This document shows, piece by piece, positions 25,995-35,700 of a stretch of DNA of 63,920 nucleotides; the first letter of the stretch is position 1; each line of letters starts with the position of its first letter. Origin of the DNA: Alkaliflexus imshenetskii DSM 15055 (GTDB lineage: Bacteria > Bacteroidota > Bacteroidia > Bacteroidales > Marinilabiliaceae); assembly GCF_000517065.1 (NCBI RefSeq), contig NZ_KI912105.1, positions 2,815,664-2,879,583 of the forward strand. Reading direction: 5' to 3'. The notes below the pieces were generated by a model. The model saw only the letters and a list, made by a program, of their open reading frames with translations, searched no databases and had not been told where the DNA came from. The position numbers were made by a program, and so were the translations under genes.

Positions 25995-26687
25995 TTATTT
26001 GCCTTGGGTAACGTTGGCAAATTCCTTCCATAATTTATCTTCCTTTGGATATGGTGCAACAATTTCGACACGTTCCTGTTTTACGGGGTGGATGAAACTG
26101 ATGCGCCTTGCATGCAATGAAATGCCGCCATCGGGATTTGAGCGGGGAAAGCCGTATTTCAGGTCGCCACGTATGGGGCAGCCTATTTTTGCCAGCTGGG
26201 CTCTTATTTGGTGATGACGCCCTGTCTGCAAATCTACTTCCAACATGTGATATCGGGCCGAACTCGATATCAATTTATAAGTAAGAATGGCTTCTTTGGC
26301 GCCTGAACGCATCTTTGGGAAGGCATAAGATTTATTTTTTTTGCTATCCTTAAGGATGAAGTGTTTCAGTGTGGCTTCATCTTGCTCAGGTAATTCCTGC
26401 ACAATGGCCCAATAGGTCTTTTTAACCTCTTTATCCTGAAACATCTTGTTCATACGACTTAAGGCTTTGCTGGTTCGGGCAAACAGAACCACACCTGTCA
26501 CAGGACGATCCAACCGGTGTACCACACCTAAATAGACGTCACCGGGTTTCTCGTATTTGTTCTTTATATATTCTTTTACCTTGTCAGATAATGGTTCGTC
26601 TCCGGTATCATCACCTTGAACCAGGTCTGAACCGGTTTTGTTAACAGCAATCAGATGATTGTCTTCGTATAAAATCTCTATCTTCAT
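25995..26687 (-). CDS. RluA-family pseudouridine synthase
   Basis: 230 residues, catalytic domain only, without the S4 domain of RluC/RluD. Starts IEILYEDNHLIAVNK, then HRLDRPVTGVVLFARTSKAL with the catalytic Asp, the typical LEVDLQTGRHHQIRAQLA and C-terminal LHARRISFIHP. It converts uridine to pseudouridine in rRNA or tRNA. Short RluA proteins of this kind are found next to panB in many Bacteroidetes, and panB lies 58 bp upstream here. Confidence 0.92.
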   Translation of the reverse strand: MKIEILYEDNHLIAVNKTGSDLVQGDDTGDEPLSDKVKEYIKNKYEKPGDVYLGVVHRLDRPVTGVVLFARTSKALSRMNKMFQDKEVKKTYWAIVQELPEQDEATLKHFILKDSKKNKSYAFPKMRSGAKEAILTYKLISSSARYHMLEVDLQTGRHHQIRAQLAKIGCPIRGDLKYGFPRSNPDGGISLHARRISFIHPVKQERVEIVAPYPKEDKLWKEFANVTQGK

Positions 26688-26745
26688 TTCTTATTTACTC
26701 TTATTGTTTATTCAAACATGCTTTAGCATGCGTGCTAAAGGTTTG

Positions 26746-27567
26746 TTAGTATTGTTCGCGTGAGTTGGGGAAGTCGCGTGATTTTACATCTTCGATGTAA
26801 TTACTAACTGCACCCGTGATTTCAGCGTATAAGTTGTGATATCTGCGTAAAAATCGTGGCGAAAACTCCTGGTTAATACCCAGCATATCATGAATTACCA
26901 GAACCTGGCCGTCAACACCACCGCCAGCTCCAATGCCTATTACGGGGATTGTGAGTGACTTGGCTACCTTCTCGGCCAATGTGGCCGGTATTTTTTCAAG
27001 AACAATGGCAAAAACACCTGATTCCTGCAAAAGATGTGCGTCTTCAATAAGTTTGTTGGCTTCTTCTTCTTGTTTGGCACGTACTGTATAGGTTCCGAAT
27101 TTGTGGATAGATTGTGGGGTAAGTCCCAGATGCCCCATTACGGGTATTCCTGCTGACAAGATTCGGTTTACCGATTCAATGATTTCACTGCCGCCTTCGA
27201 GCTTGATGGCATCTGCTGCAGTCTCTTTCATGATGCGGATGGCGGAAACAATGGCCTCTCTGCTGTTCCCCTGATAAGAGCCAAACGGCATATCAACTAC
27301 CACCATGGCAGTGTTCACAGCTCTAACTACTGAGGCGCCATGATATATCATCTGATCCAGGGTGATGGGAAGTGTTGTCTCCCATCCGGCCATTACATTG
27401 GCAGCCGAGTCTCCTACAAGGATGACATCAATTCCGGCTCTGTCAACGATTTTAGCCATGGAATAATCGTATGCGGTGAGCATGGATATTTTCTCACCTT
27501 TCATTTTCATTTCACTCAATACGTGAGTGGTTATCTTTTTGGGGCGTTGTTCCTTTGCTACTGACAT
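26746..27567 (-). CDS. panB: 3-methyl-2-oxobutanoate hydroxymethyltransferase
   Basis: 273 residues, usual length. Signature motifs: [65 protein letters not shown] and [22 protein letters not shown]. It transfers a hydroxymethyl group from methylene-tetrahydrofolate to ketoisovalerate, giving ketopantoate, the first step of pantothenate and CoA synthesis. Mg-binding Asp residues in GDS and VVDMPF are present. Other pan genes are not in the window. Confidence 0.97.
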   Translation of the reverse strand: MSVAKEQRPKKITTHVLSEMKMKGEKISMLTAYDYSMAKIVDRAGIDVILVGDSAANVMAGWETTLPITLDQMIYHGASVVRAVNTAMVVVDMPFGSYQGNSREAIVSAIRIMKETAADAIKLEGGSEIIESVNRILSAGIPVMGHLGLTPQSIHKFGTYTVRAKQEEEANKLIEDAHLLQESGVFAIVLEKIPATLAEKVAKSLTIPVIGIGAGGGVDGQVLVIHDMLGINQEFSPRFLRRYHNLYAEITGAVSNYIEDVKSRDFPNSREQY

Positions 27568-27686
27568 GGTAGTTTGATTTTAAAGAGCAAAGGTAGTAAT
27601 AAAAAGCAGGATTTGTAGAAATTGGCACCATTGCCTTATAAAGCAACTCATCCGATGGTTTTGTGCCATCGGATGAGTTTATAGAA

Positions 27687-29501
27687 TTAAGCATTTTTTG
27701 TTTCAAGAACACTTTTGCGTGTCCCCACTTCATTCAGAATTTGCTCATGACGTTGCTTGCAGTCGTTGAGTTTTTTAATGGAGCGGGCTTTTGTAGTATC
27801 ATCAAACCCCTGTTCCAGGGTAAAAATTGAGTCGTAGTAGTTCATGCCGTTTTGCAGGTTTTTTAGATACTCGTCCCATGATTTTAACTGTTTGGCATCG
27901 GGTGAAGTCAGTCCCGTCATCTCTTCTTCAATGTAATCCAGATACATGGAGAGTTCTTTGATGAACAAATTTGGGCGGTCGGGATGTGTGATGAGGTTGG
28001 CACGCCCGCAAATGTGGTCAATCATCTCCTTAAGTGAAGCCTCACGCGAAAAATAAGCAAGGTTGGGGCCTGGGCACACAGATACGCCTTCACCTTCTTT
28101 GGATGTATCCATTCCATGCGATTTTAGCGTGGCTACATCAAGTCCGTTGCAAATGCATGATTTATCTATGATGCGCTGATAAGCCTTGTTGTATGCATCA
28201 CCCGAAAGCCCTTTGTTGTTGAGTTCTTCAATCTTGAGTTTCTGGTATCTTGACGAAGCCGTACAGATTGGGCGCTCGGTAAATTCGGTGTTGAGAAGCA
28301 CAAATTGTTTTGTACAGGGTGCTCCTGGCTTACCGGCCTTGGCTCGTTGTTGCTGCTCCAAATCGGCTGATGCGCCTTTAATGTTATTAAAGCGCACTCC
28401 AACCGGGGATACGTGACTCAGGAAATAATCTTCCTCACCGCCATTTGCCAAAAGGTCAATGGTGGCCTTATCGATGGATACTGCTTCGGGAACCAGCATG
28501 AAAGGCGAACCCCAGCCCACACTGTCGAGTTTGTATTTGTTCATCAGAAAATTATGCTCCTCAGCAGTGCCTACGCCACCCTGTGCAGTCAACCGAATGG
28601 CAGGTGCCGACTTAGGCACATGCTTGTTCTTTGCTGTAAGAGCTTTGGAATAGAGGTCAAAAAGTTCATGAACCAGCATTTCACGGTTGTTGCTAAACTC
28701 TTCGAGGATGGGACCCATGAGATAGCCTTGGGTTGCAAATGCGTGACCACCACAGTTCAGACCTGATTCTACGCGAAATTCAGATATCCAGAGTCCTTTT
28801 TTTGCAAATATTTTTCCTTGCACAATGGCCGATCGGTAATCAGACACTTTCAGGATGATCTTTTTATTGAAGCCTCCCTCTGCGTTGGGATAGAAATCTT
28901 CGAACTGTTCAAGATAGGTGTAGAGACGGGCATTCATGCCGGCAGAAAGAACCACTGAAGATTTTAGCGTGCTATTGGCAAACCCCCTTAAAGCGGCATG
29001 TGCATCGTTAAACTCAGATGGAAGTTTTTCCCCATCGCGGTAGTTCTCTTTGTCCAATTTGGTCATGATGTTTACATCAATACTGCCAGGATGAAGGTAT
29101 TTGTCGATAATCTCCTTAACCTGAACAGTTGATGCGCTCTCTATAATCTGGTTGAGTTTCAGTTTTAGTTCCGAAGTGTCTGGCAAAAGACTCAAAAACC
29201 GATTCAGTTCATTTCGCTTTTCTGTTAAAGCCAATTTGAAATCCTGATACTTCTGGTTAACAATGATGTTTACTGTATCGAGATAGGCCGTGATGCGTTT
29301 GGCTCTGAAATCTTCAATTTTATTATTGATGGCTGAAAATGGCAAATCGTGTTTGGTACTGTAAAATTCGCGCATGCGTTCTACAAGAATATCATCTACC
29401 AACGAAATGGCCGAAGCGATACCTAAATGTGCTACTTTAATCGGTGTGTCAATGGTGTAGCCAATTCCCATTACAGGAATGTGAAATGAGTGTAATTGCA
29501 T
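27687..29501 (-). CDS. Conserved protein of unknown function, possible TIM barrel
   Basis: 604 residues, no signal peptide or membrane segment. I do not recognise a named family. The opening HSFHIPVMGIGYTIDTPIKV resembles the first strand-loop of FMN-dependent TIM barrels, and LNCGGHAFATQGYLMGPIL and RLTAQGGVGTAEEHNFLMNK resemble phosphate-binding turns of the glutamate synthase/nitronate monooxygenase class. The middle (~40-190) is helical. A cluster of cysteines (CTKQF, CTASSR, CICNG, CPGPN) around 395-480 could bind metal. It lies before panB with a 119-nt gap and may be monocistronic. A flavin-dependent oxidoreductase is only a guess. Confidence 0.7.
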   Translation of the reverse strand: MQLHSFHIPVMGIGYTIDTPIKVAHLGIASAISLVDDILVERMREFYSTKHDLPFSAINNKIEDFRAKRITAYLDTVNIIVNQKYQDFKLALTEKRNELNRFLSLLPDTSELKLKLNQIIESASTVQVKEIIDKYLHPGSIDVNIMTKLDKENYRDGEKLPSEFNDAHAALRGFANSTLKSSVVLSAGMNARLYTYLEQFEDFYPNAEGGFNKKIILKVSDYRSAIVQGKIFAKKGLWISEFRVESGLNCGGHAFATQGYLMGPILEEFSNNREMLVHELFDLYSKALTAKNKHVPKSAPAIRLTAQGGVGTAEEHNFLMNKYKLDSVGWGSPFMLVPEAVSIDKATIDLLANGGEEDYFLSHVSPVGVRFNNIKGASADLEQQQRAKAGKPGAPCTKQFVLLNTEFTERPICTASSRYQKLKIEELNNKGLSGDAYNKAYQRIIDKSCICNGLDVATLKSHGMDTSKEGEGVSVCPGPNLAYFSREASLKEMIDHICGRANLITHPDRPNLFIKELSMYLDYIEEEMTGLTSPDAKQLKSWDEYLKNLQNGMNYYDSIFTLEQGFDDTTKARSIKKLNDCKQRHEQILNEVGTRKSVLETKNA

Positions 29502-30046
29502 ATTAATTCAAAAAATTGATATTGTGGTGTTTGATTTGAAGTAGGTCTCAAAGTTTGTTAAGGCTGCATGTGTCAGATCTATTCTGCTAAGCTGGCGCAA
29601 TGCAATTGCTCAGAATAGTGGCCTTGCAGTTACATTTACTTGCTTCTGCATGCTTTATGATGCACATCTGGTTCTACTTGGTCAAAGTTAATTCTTTACA
29701 TTAGGGTAGAGTGTTTAAATCTGTTAATTATTCGTGATTTGGGGCGAAAATTGAGAGATTGGGGTGATTGTAACCGGTTTTTTGCCGATGTTTTGAATGT
29801 GCTGTTAAAATGGTTCGGAGAGTGGTGATGAACAATCAACGCTTTTTATAAAAACGACCAGTCTTTGTATAAATATTCGTTTTTCGTTGGCGTTATTTTT
29901 AATTCTATTCTATATAATTGGAAAAAAAAGGAACCTGCTATTTGCGATGGAGAGTGGTAACCACAATTTGTTTATTTTTGTATGATTTTTCAGTACTTAC
30001 GGTTATTCTTTCGGATTGAATAGTATGATAAATAATTATTTCGGAC
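29502..30046. other. 545-nt divergent intergenic region
   Basis: Holds divergent promoters for the 604-residue protein and mutS2. TATTTTTG at 29973-29980 fits a -7 element 67 nt before mutS2. No RNA gene, repeat or credible small ORF was found. Confidence 0.4.
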
Positions 30047-32548
30047 GTGATATATCCTGATACATTTGAGCAAAAGTTGAATTTCGCAAAAATTCGCGAG
30101 CTATTGGCTGAGCATTGTTTGAGCAGTCTGGGACGCGAGTGGATTGAGCGGATGGAGTTTTCAGCCCGTTTTGAGCAGGTGCAAACCTGGTTGGGGCAAA
30201 CTCATGAAATGCTAAAAGCTGAGCTTGATGGGAGCGAAATGCCTGTTTCTTACTTTATTGACGTGCGTCAGCCATTGAAAAAAATCAGGGTCGAAGGTTT
30301 GTTCATGGAGGAGGGCGAACTGTTTGACCTGAGGCGTTCTTTAGGCACCATTCGCGATATTATCCGTTTCATAAAATCTAAAAATCCAGAGGAGTATCCC
30401 CATTTACATGATTTGGCAGCCAATGTGATGGTTTATCCGGCGGTTATCGATCGCATAGATGGGATATTGAACCGACAAGGTAAAATTAAAGACAACGCAT
30501 CGCCCGAATTGGGTCGGCTTCGCAAAGAGATAATCTCACAACAACAGAGTGTATCGCGCCGCATGGTGAGCATTCTGAAACAAGCACAACAGGCCGGACT
30601 GGTTGAGCCGGATGTAAGCATCAGCATTCGCGACGGGAGAGCTGTAATTCCGGTTCTTTCAGCCAACAAACGTAAATTGCCGGGAATTGTGCACGACGAA
30701 TCGGCTACGGGTAAAACTACCTACATTGAGCCGGCCGAAATTGTGGAAATTAACAATGAAATCAGGGAGTTAACCTATGCCGAGCGGCGGGAAGTCATTC
30801 GCATACTGACTGAGGTTTCTGCTTTTATTCGCCCCTATCTTGAGGAGTTGCTTTATGCGTATGATTTTCTTGGCATCATCGATTTTATAAGAGCCAAAAT
30901 GAGGTTTGCACAACGCATCAATGGGGTGCTTCCCGAGGTGCGTAACGAGCCGGGCTTTAAATGGCTCGATGCGTATCATCCACTGCTCTATCTGCAAAAT
31001 AAACCATTAAACAAGCCAGTGGTGCCGCTGAATCTGGAGCTGTCAGAGGATGATCGTATCGTGTTGATTTCAGGACCAAATGCCGGCGGAAAATCTGTAT
31101 GCTTGCAAACGGTTGGTCTTTTGCAATATATGCTTCAATGTGGTTTGCCCGTTCCGCTTAAGGAGGGTTCCCGCATGGGCTTTTACGACCATATATTTCT
31201 TGATTTGGGTGATGAACAGTCCATCGAAAACGATTTAAGTACCTATAGCTCACATCTTTTGAATATGAAAAATTTTGTGCGGCATAGTAATGACCGCACC
31301 ATGGTACTTATTGATGAATTTGGCACCGGAACCGAGCCCATGCTTGGTGGAGCTATTGCCGAGGCGGTTCTTGAACAACTCAACCGGCAGGGAGTGTATG
31401 GGGTGATAACCACCCACTACACCAACCTTAAGCATTACGCTTCGCAAACTTCGGGCATTGTCAATGGCGCCATGCAATTTGACACACATCAACTTCAACC
31501 GTTGTTTAAGCTGGAAGTTGGTTCTCCCGGCAGTTCGTTCGCTTTTGAAATAGCACGAAAAATCGGATTGCCCGAATCAATCCTTAACGCAGCAAAGGAG
31601 CGATTGGGAGAGGATCACATCAATTTTGACAAGCACTTGCGTGAAATCATTCGCGATAAAAGGTATTGGGAGCAAAAACGACGCGCCGTAAGAGAGCAGG
31701 AGCGTAAACTCGATTCTGTATCGGTACGTTATGAGAAGGAGCTGGAGCAGCTCACAAAAGAGCGAAAAGAGATTTTACAAAAGGCACGTGATGAGGCCGC
31801 TGCACTTTTAGCGGGTGCCAATAAGCAAATTGAGAATACCATACGCGAAATTCGGGAGTCGCAGGCTGAGAAGGAGCGCACCAGACTGGTACGTAAAGAG
31901 CTGGATGATTTTAAAGATGGAATGGATGCCGCGGGTGACGTGGCCACCCAGGAGAAATTGGCGCGCGAAATGGAAAAGTTGCGCAATAGAAAGCAGAGAA
32001 AAGAACCTAAATCAGCCGAATCAAACAGCGAGAATCCTTTACCTGTAGCCGGTAATTCAGAGCAACCTTTGTTGCCGGATGTGATTGCAGAAGGTGACCT
32101 TGTGAAGCTTGCCGGGCAGCCTGTGCCGGGCGAAGTCATGGAGGTGAAGGGAAAGGATGCTTTGGTTGCATTTGGTCAGTTGGTTACTAAGGTAAAAATC
32201 AGCAGACTCGAGAAAATTAGTCGAAGCACCTATAAAAAAGAGATGAGGCGTGAGAGTAGCGTGACTGCCGGCCTTGCTGAACGTATACGTGAGAAAAAAC
32301 TCAACTTTACACCCGATATTGATCTGCGAGGGATGCGTGCCGAAGAGGCCATCGATCGCGTGTTAGTGCACCTTGATGAAGCCGTGATGTGCGGCGTGAA
32401 TCAGGTGAAGATACTTCATGGAAAAGGTAACGGTATTCTGAGGCAGATGATTCGGGAGCAGCTGAGAGCAATATCTTTCGTGAAGAAGTTTACCGATGAG
32501 CATGTACAGTTTGGGGGTTCAGGTATCACTGTTGTTGATTTGGAGTAG
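30047..32548 (+). CDS. mutS2: Endonuclease MutS2
   Basis: 833 residues. N-terminal MutS core (FAKIRELLAEHCLSSLGREW), clamp region with a long coiled coil, ATPase with Walker A ISGPNAGGKSV, Walker B VLIDEFGTGTEP and ITTHYTNLK, a second long Lys/Glu coiled coil (~520-660), then a KOW-like segment and a C-terminal Smr nuclease domain (DLRGMRAEEAID...ILHGKGNGILR). MutS2 limits recombination and resolves branched DNA, and in some bacteria acts on collided ribosomes; it does not do mismatch repair. Confidence 0.95.
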   Translation: MIYPDTFEQKLNFAKIRELLAEHCLSSLGREWIERMEFSARFEQVQTWLGQTHEMLKAELDGSEMPVSYFIDVRQPLKKIRVEGLFMEEGELFDLRRSLGTIRDIIRFIKSKNPEEYPHLHDLAANVMVYPAVIDRIDGILNRQGKIKDNASPELGRLRKEIISQQQSVSRRMVSILKQAQQAGLVEPDVSISIRDGRAVIPVLSANKRKLPGIVHDESATGKTTYIEPAEIVEINNEIRELTYAERREVIRILTEVSAFIRPYLEELLYAYDFLGIIDFIRAKMRFAQRINGVLPEVRNEPGFKWLDAYHPLLYLQNKPLNKPVVPLNLELSEDDRIVLISGPNAGGKSVCLQTVGLLQYMLQCGLPVPLKEGSRMGFYDHIFLDLGDEQSIENDLSTYSSHLLNMKNFVRHSNDRTMVLIDEFGTGTEPMLGGAIAEAVLEQLNRQGVYGVITTHYTNLKHYASQTSGIVNGAMQFDTHQLQPLFKLEVGSPGSSFAFEIARKIGLPESILNAAKERLGEDHINFDKHLREIIRDKRYWEQKRRAVREQERKLDSVSVRYEKELEQLTKERKEILQKARDEAAALLAGANKQIENTIREIRESQAEKERTRLVRKELDDFKDGMDAAGDVATQEKLAREMEKLRNRKQRKEPKSAESNSENPLPVAGNSEQPLLPDVIAEGDLVKLAGQPVPGEVMEVKGKDALVAFGQLVTKVKISRLEKISRSTYKKEMRRESSVTAGLAERIREKKLNFTPDIDLRGMRAEEAIDRVLVHLDEAVMCGVNQVKILHGKGNGILRQMIREQLRAISFVKKFTDEHVQFGGSGITVVDLE

Positions 32549-32736
32549 TCATTTTTAATGATTTTCACGGGGGATCACTGCTATAATTTATCGCACGCGG
32601 TTCCCTGTTTATTTGCGATGTTATTGTAGCATCATCAATTGCAACAGTTAAAATAACCAGTGCAATCAACAACCTAATTAATCAAATTGCGTTTAAGTAG
32701 AAATATAGTGATATTGGGCGGTTGTTGAATATTGAT

Positions 32737-35700
32737 ATGATGCACAGAATGAGTTCTTTCCTTAAAATTAGTTTTATATTCCTGTCGGTAATATTTTTGC
32801 ATGTTGATGTTTCTGCTGTAGGAGCTTATCCATTTCTCCAGAAAATCACGCAACCCGATGGCTCTTTTCTAAATATCCGGATGAATGGCGATGAGTGGTT
32901 CAACTGGGTTTCCACGTCTGATGGCTACCGCATTGTTCGAAATGAGGCCGGCGTTTTTGAATATGTTTCCATCTTGAAATCAGGTGAGATACGACCTTCT
33001 GGAGTGAGAGCATCTGATCCGGAACGTAGAACCGCCGAGGAGATGGAATTTATAGATAGGATAGAGCCCGGACCCGGTGTGAGCCCCGAAGTAATTAATG
33101 AAGCACGCAGCTTGTTTGTGTCGCCCCTTCTTAAAAATACCAACAATCTCTTTCCGTCATCCGGACAACGAAAGCTTCTGGTGATACTTGCCAATTTTAG
33201 TGATACTCAACCTACATACACTCAGGCCGATTTTGATCGTTACATGAATGAGGAAAACTACAATGGCACAGGTAGTTTTCGTGATTATTATCTGGAGAAT
33301 AGCGGTGGTAAATTGGATGTAACCTCTGTGGTTACGCAGTGGGTTACTTTACCAAATCCACGGGCATATTATGGCCCGCGCGAAAAGTGGGGTGAGTTTG
33401 CCTACCACGCCGTGCAAGCTGCTGCTGCGGCAGGAGTTGATTTTTCCCAGTTCGACAATACCGGAAATGGTGTTGTTGAGGGCGTTGCAATTATACATCA
33501 CGGCCCTGGCCAGGAAGTTACAAGTGACGAAACGGATATCTGGTCGCATGCATGGGCTTTGTCGGCTGCAGGTTATTCGCAGACGCAGCGAAGATTTAAC
33601 GGCGTATTGGTTGACAGATACACAGCCCAGCCGGAAACACGCACACGCAACGGTGTAATGAATACCATCGGTGTAATAGCTCATGAGTTCGGGCATAATC
33701 TGGGTGCGCCCGATTATTATGATACCAATGGAGATGAGGATGGACGGCATGATGGTACCGGACGTTGGGATATCATGGCCTCCGGTAATTACAATGGTAG
33801 TCCGTCGGGATCAGCTCCCGCTCACCACAATGCGTTTACAAAAAATGAGCTTGGATGGGTTGAGCAGCTCGAAATTTCCACACCCGCGCTGCAAACACTT
33901 GAACCGGTTATCGCTTCTGCAAAAGTATTGAAGATTAAAAGTCCGGTGGATCATGAATATTATCTGCTCGAAAATCGTCGTAGGGTAGGGTTCGACAGGG
34001 CTTTGCCCGGACAGGGAATGATTGTTTATCACGTAGATGCCAACCGAATCGCCTCTCGACGAGCGGCAAACAACATAAATACACAGGCACATCAGGGGCT
34101 TATGGTTAAGCCATCCTCAGGTTTAGTAAACTCTGCCTCTGCGCCATTTCCCGGCACGATGGTGGTGACGCAGTTTACCGATGAGACAACGCCTGACATG
34201 CGAACCTGGACGGGTGAGCCTTTTAATCGTAGTATAACCGGCATAAATTTGGTTGAGGAGAATGTGGTGTTTGATTTCATGGCTGTTCAAAATGGCAGTC
34301 CAATTGCCTTTACGGCGCTACCAGCCGGGGCTTCTGAAATAGAGCTGGCGTGGACGCCTTCTCTGCAAAATTACCCTGTTTTAATAGCCTGGTCTTATGA
34401 TGGCGTGTTTGGAAATCCCGCTGCAGGACAATTATATACATCTGGAAGCCCAATATCCGGCGGTGGCACAGTGCTCTATTATGGTGATGATCTTCTTGCT
34501 TTTGCTCATAGTGAGTTGGAGCCGGCTACCAGATACTATTACAAAATCTGGAGCGATGTAGGCGGCGAATGGTCAGGTGCTTTAAGTGCCAATGCCAAAA
34601 CAGACTTGGGTGAAGTGCTTTCATTCCCCTGGTCAGATGGCTTTGAAGACGGGCTTTCAAATTGGGTTCAAACCTATCTGCTTTCTGTTGTAGATTGGGA
34701 GGCTAAAGAATTTGGAACCGCCAACAAACCTGAACAAGCATATAGCGGGTCGGCTTTTGCCGGTTTTTTTGCAGAATCTTTTTCCGGGGCTGTCACAAGA
34801 CTTGAGTCTCCTTTGTTAATGCTCTCCCAAGAGAGTAGTTATGTGTTGGATTTCAGGCATATTCAGCCCGCATGGAATGGCGATCAGGATGAGTTATCCG
34901 TACTTGTTAAACGAGAATCGGCCACCGAATGGGAGGTTTTAGCTCTTTATACTGACGATGAAACGGAGTGGATGGCGCGGCGTATTGCCATACCATATTC
35001 AGAGCCGGTGCGGTTGGCGTTTCAAGGAAGGAGCAGATACGGCTATGGAATAGGCATTGATGATGTAATGGTGTATGAGGCAAACCACTGTTTTGCTCAA
35101 ACGCCTCAGGTCACATCATTTGAAGTGGTTGAGAAGGGTTTCGATTTTATGCGAATAAGGTGGAGCGTGGCTGATGAACTTCCGGTTCTTGTTGCCGTGC
35201 GTCAGGGTAAAAAAGTTACAGAACTGCCAACGCCAAGTCAAAGCTATTCTGCCAACTCCATATTCCCACAGGGTCAACAGCTCGGTAATGATGCGTTTGT
35301 GGTTTTCTCAGGTCCTGGCGATGAGCTGCTCCTGACAGGTCTTTCGCATTCTACCGAATATCATGTGGCTGTTTTTCCCTATTCAGAGACTTACTGTTAT
35401 GCCTTTGAGCCGCAGATGTTTGTTTCTTCAACTAACTTTAGAATACACGATATCACTTTCGTTGTTACTTCGGATGGTTTGCCTGTTTCTGGTGCATCTA
35501 TTTCTGTGGATGGAGAGATCTTTACAACCGATGCCGACGGACGTATTGTTTGGCAACGCTTACATGATGAAAATTATTTGTCCTTTTCGGCAGTATCAAC
35601 CGGATACAGACATTTTTGGGGACGATTGATACCTGATGGAAACAAGTCTGTCTCAATCAATCTGGAACTGCTTCAACCAAAGCATGTAACCGGTATGTCG

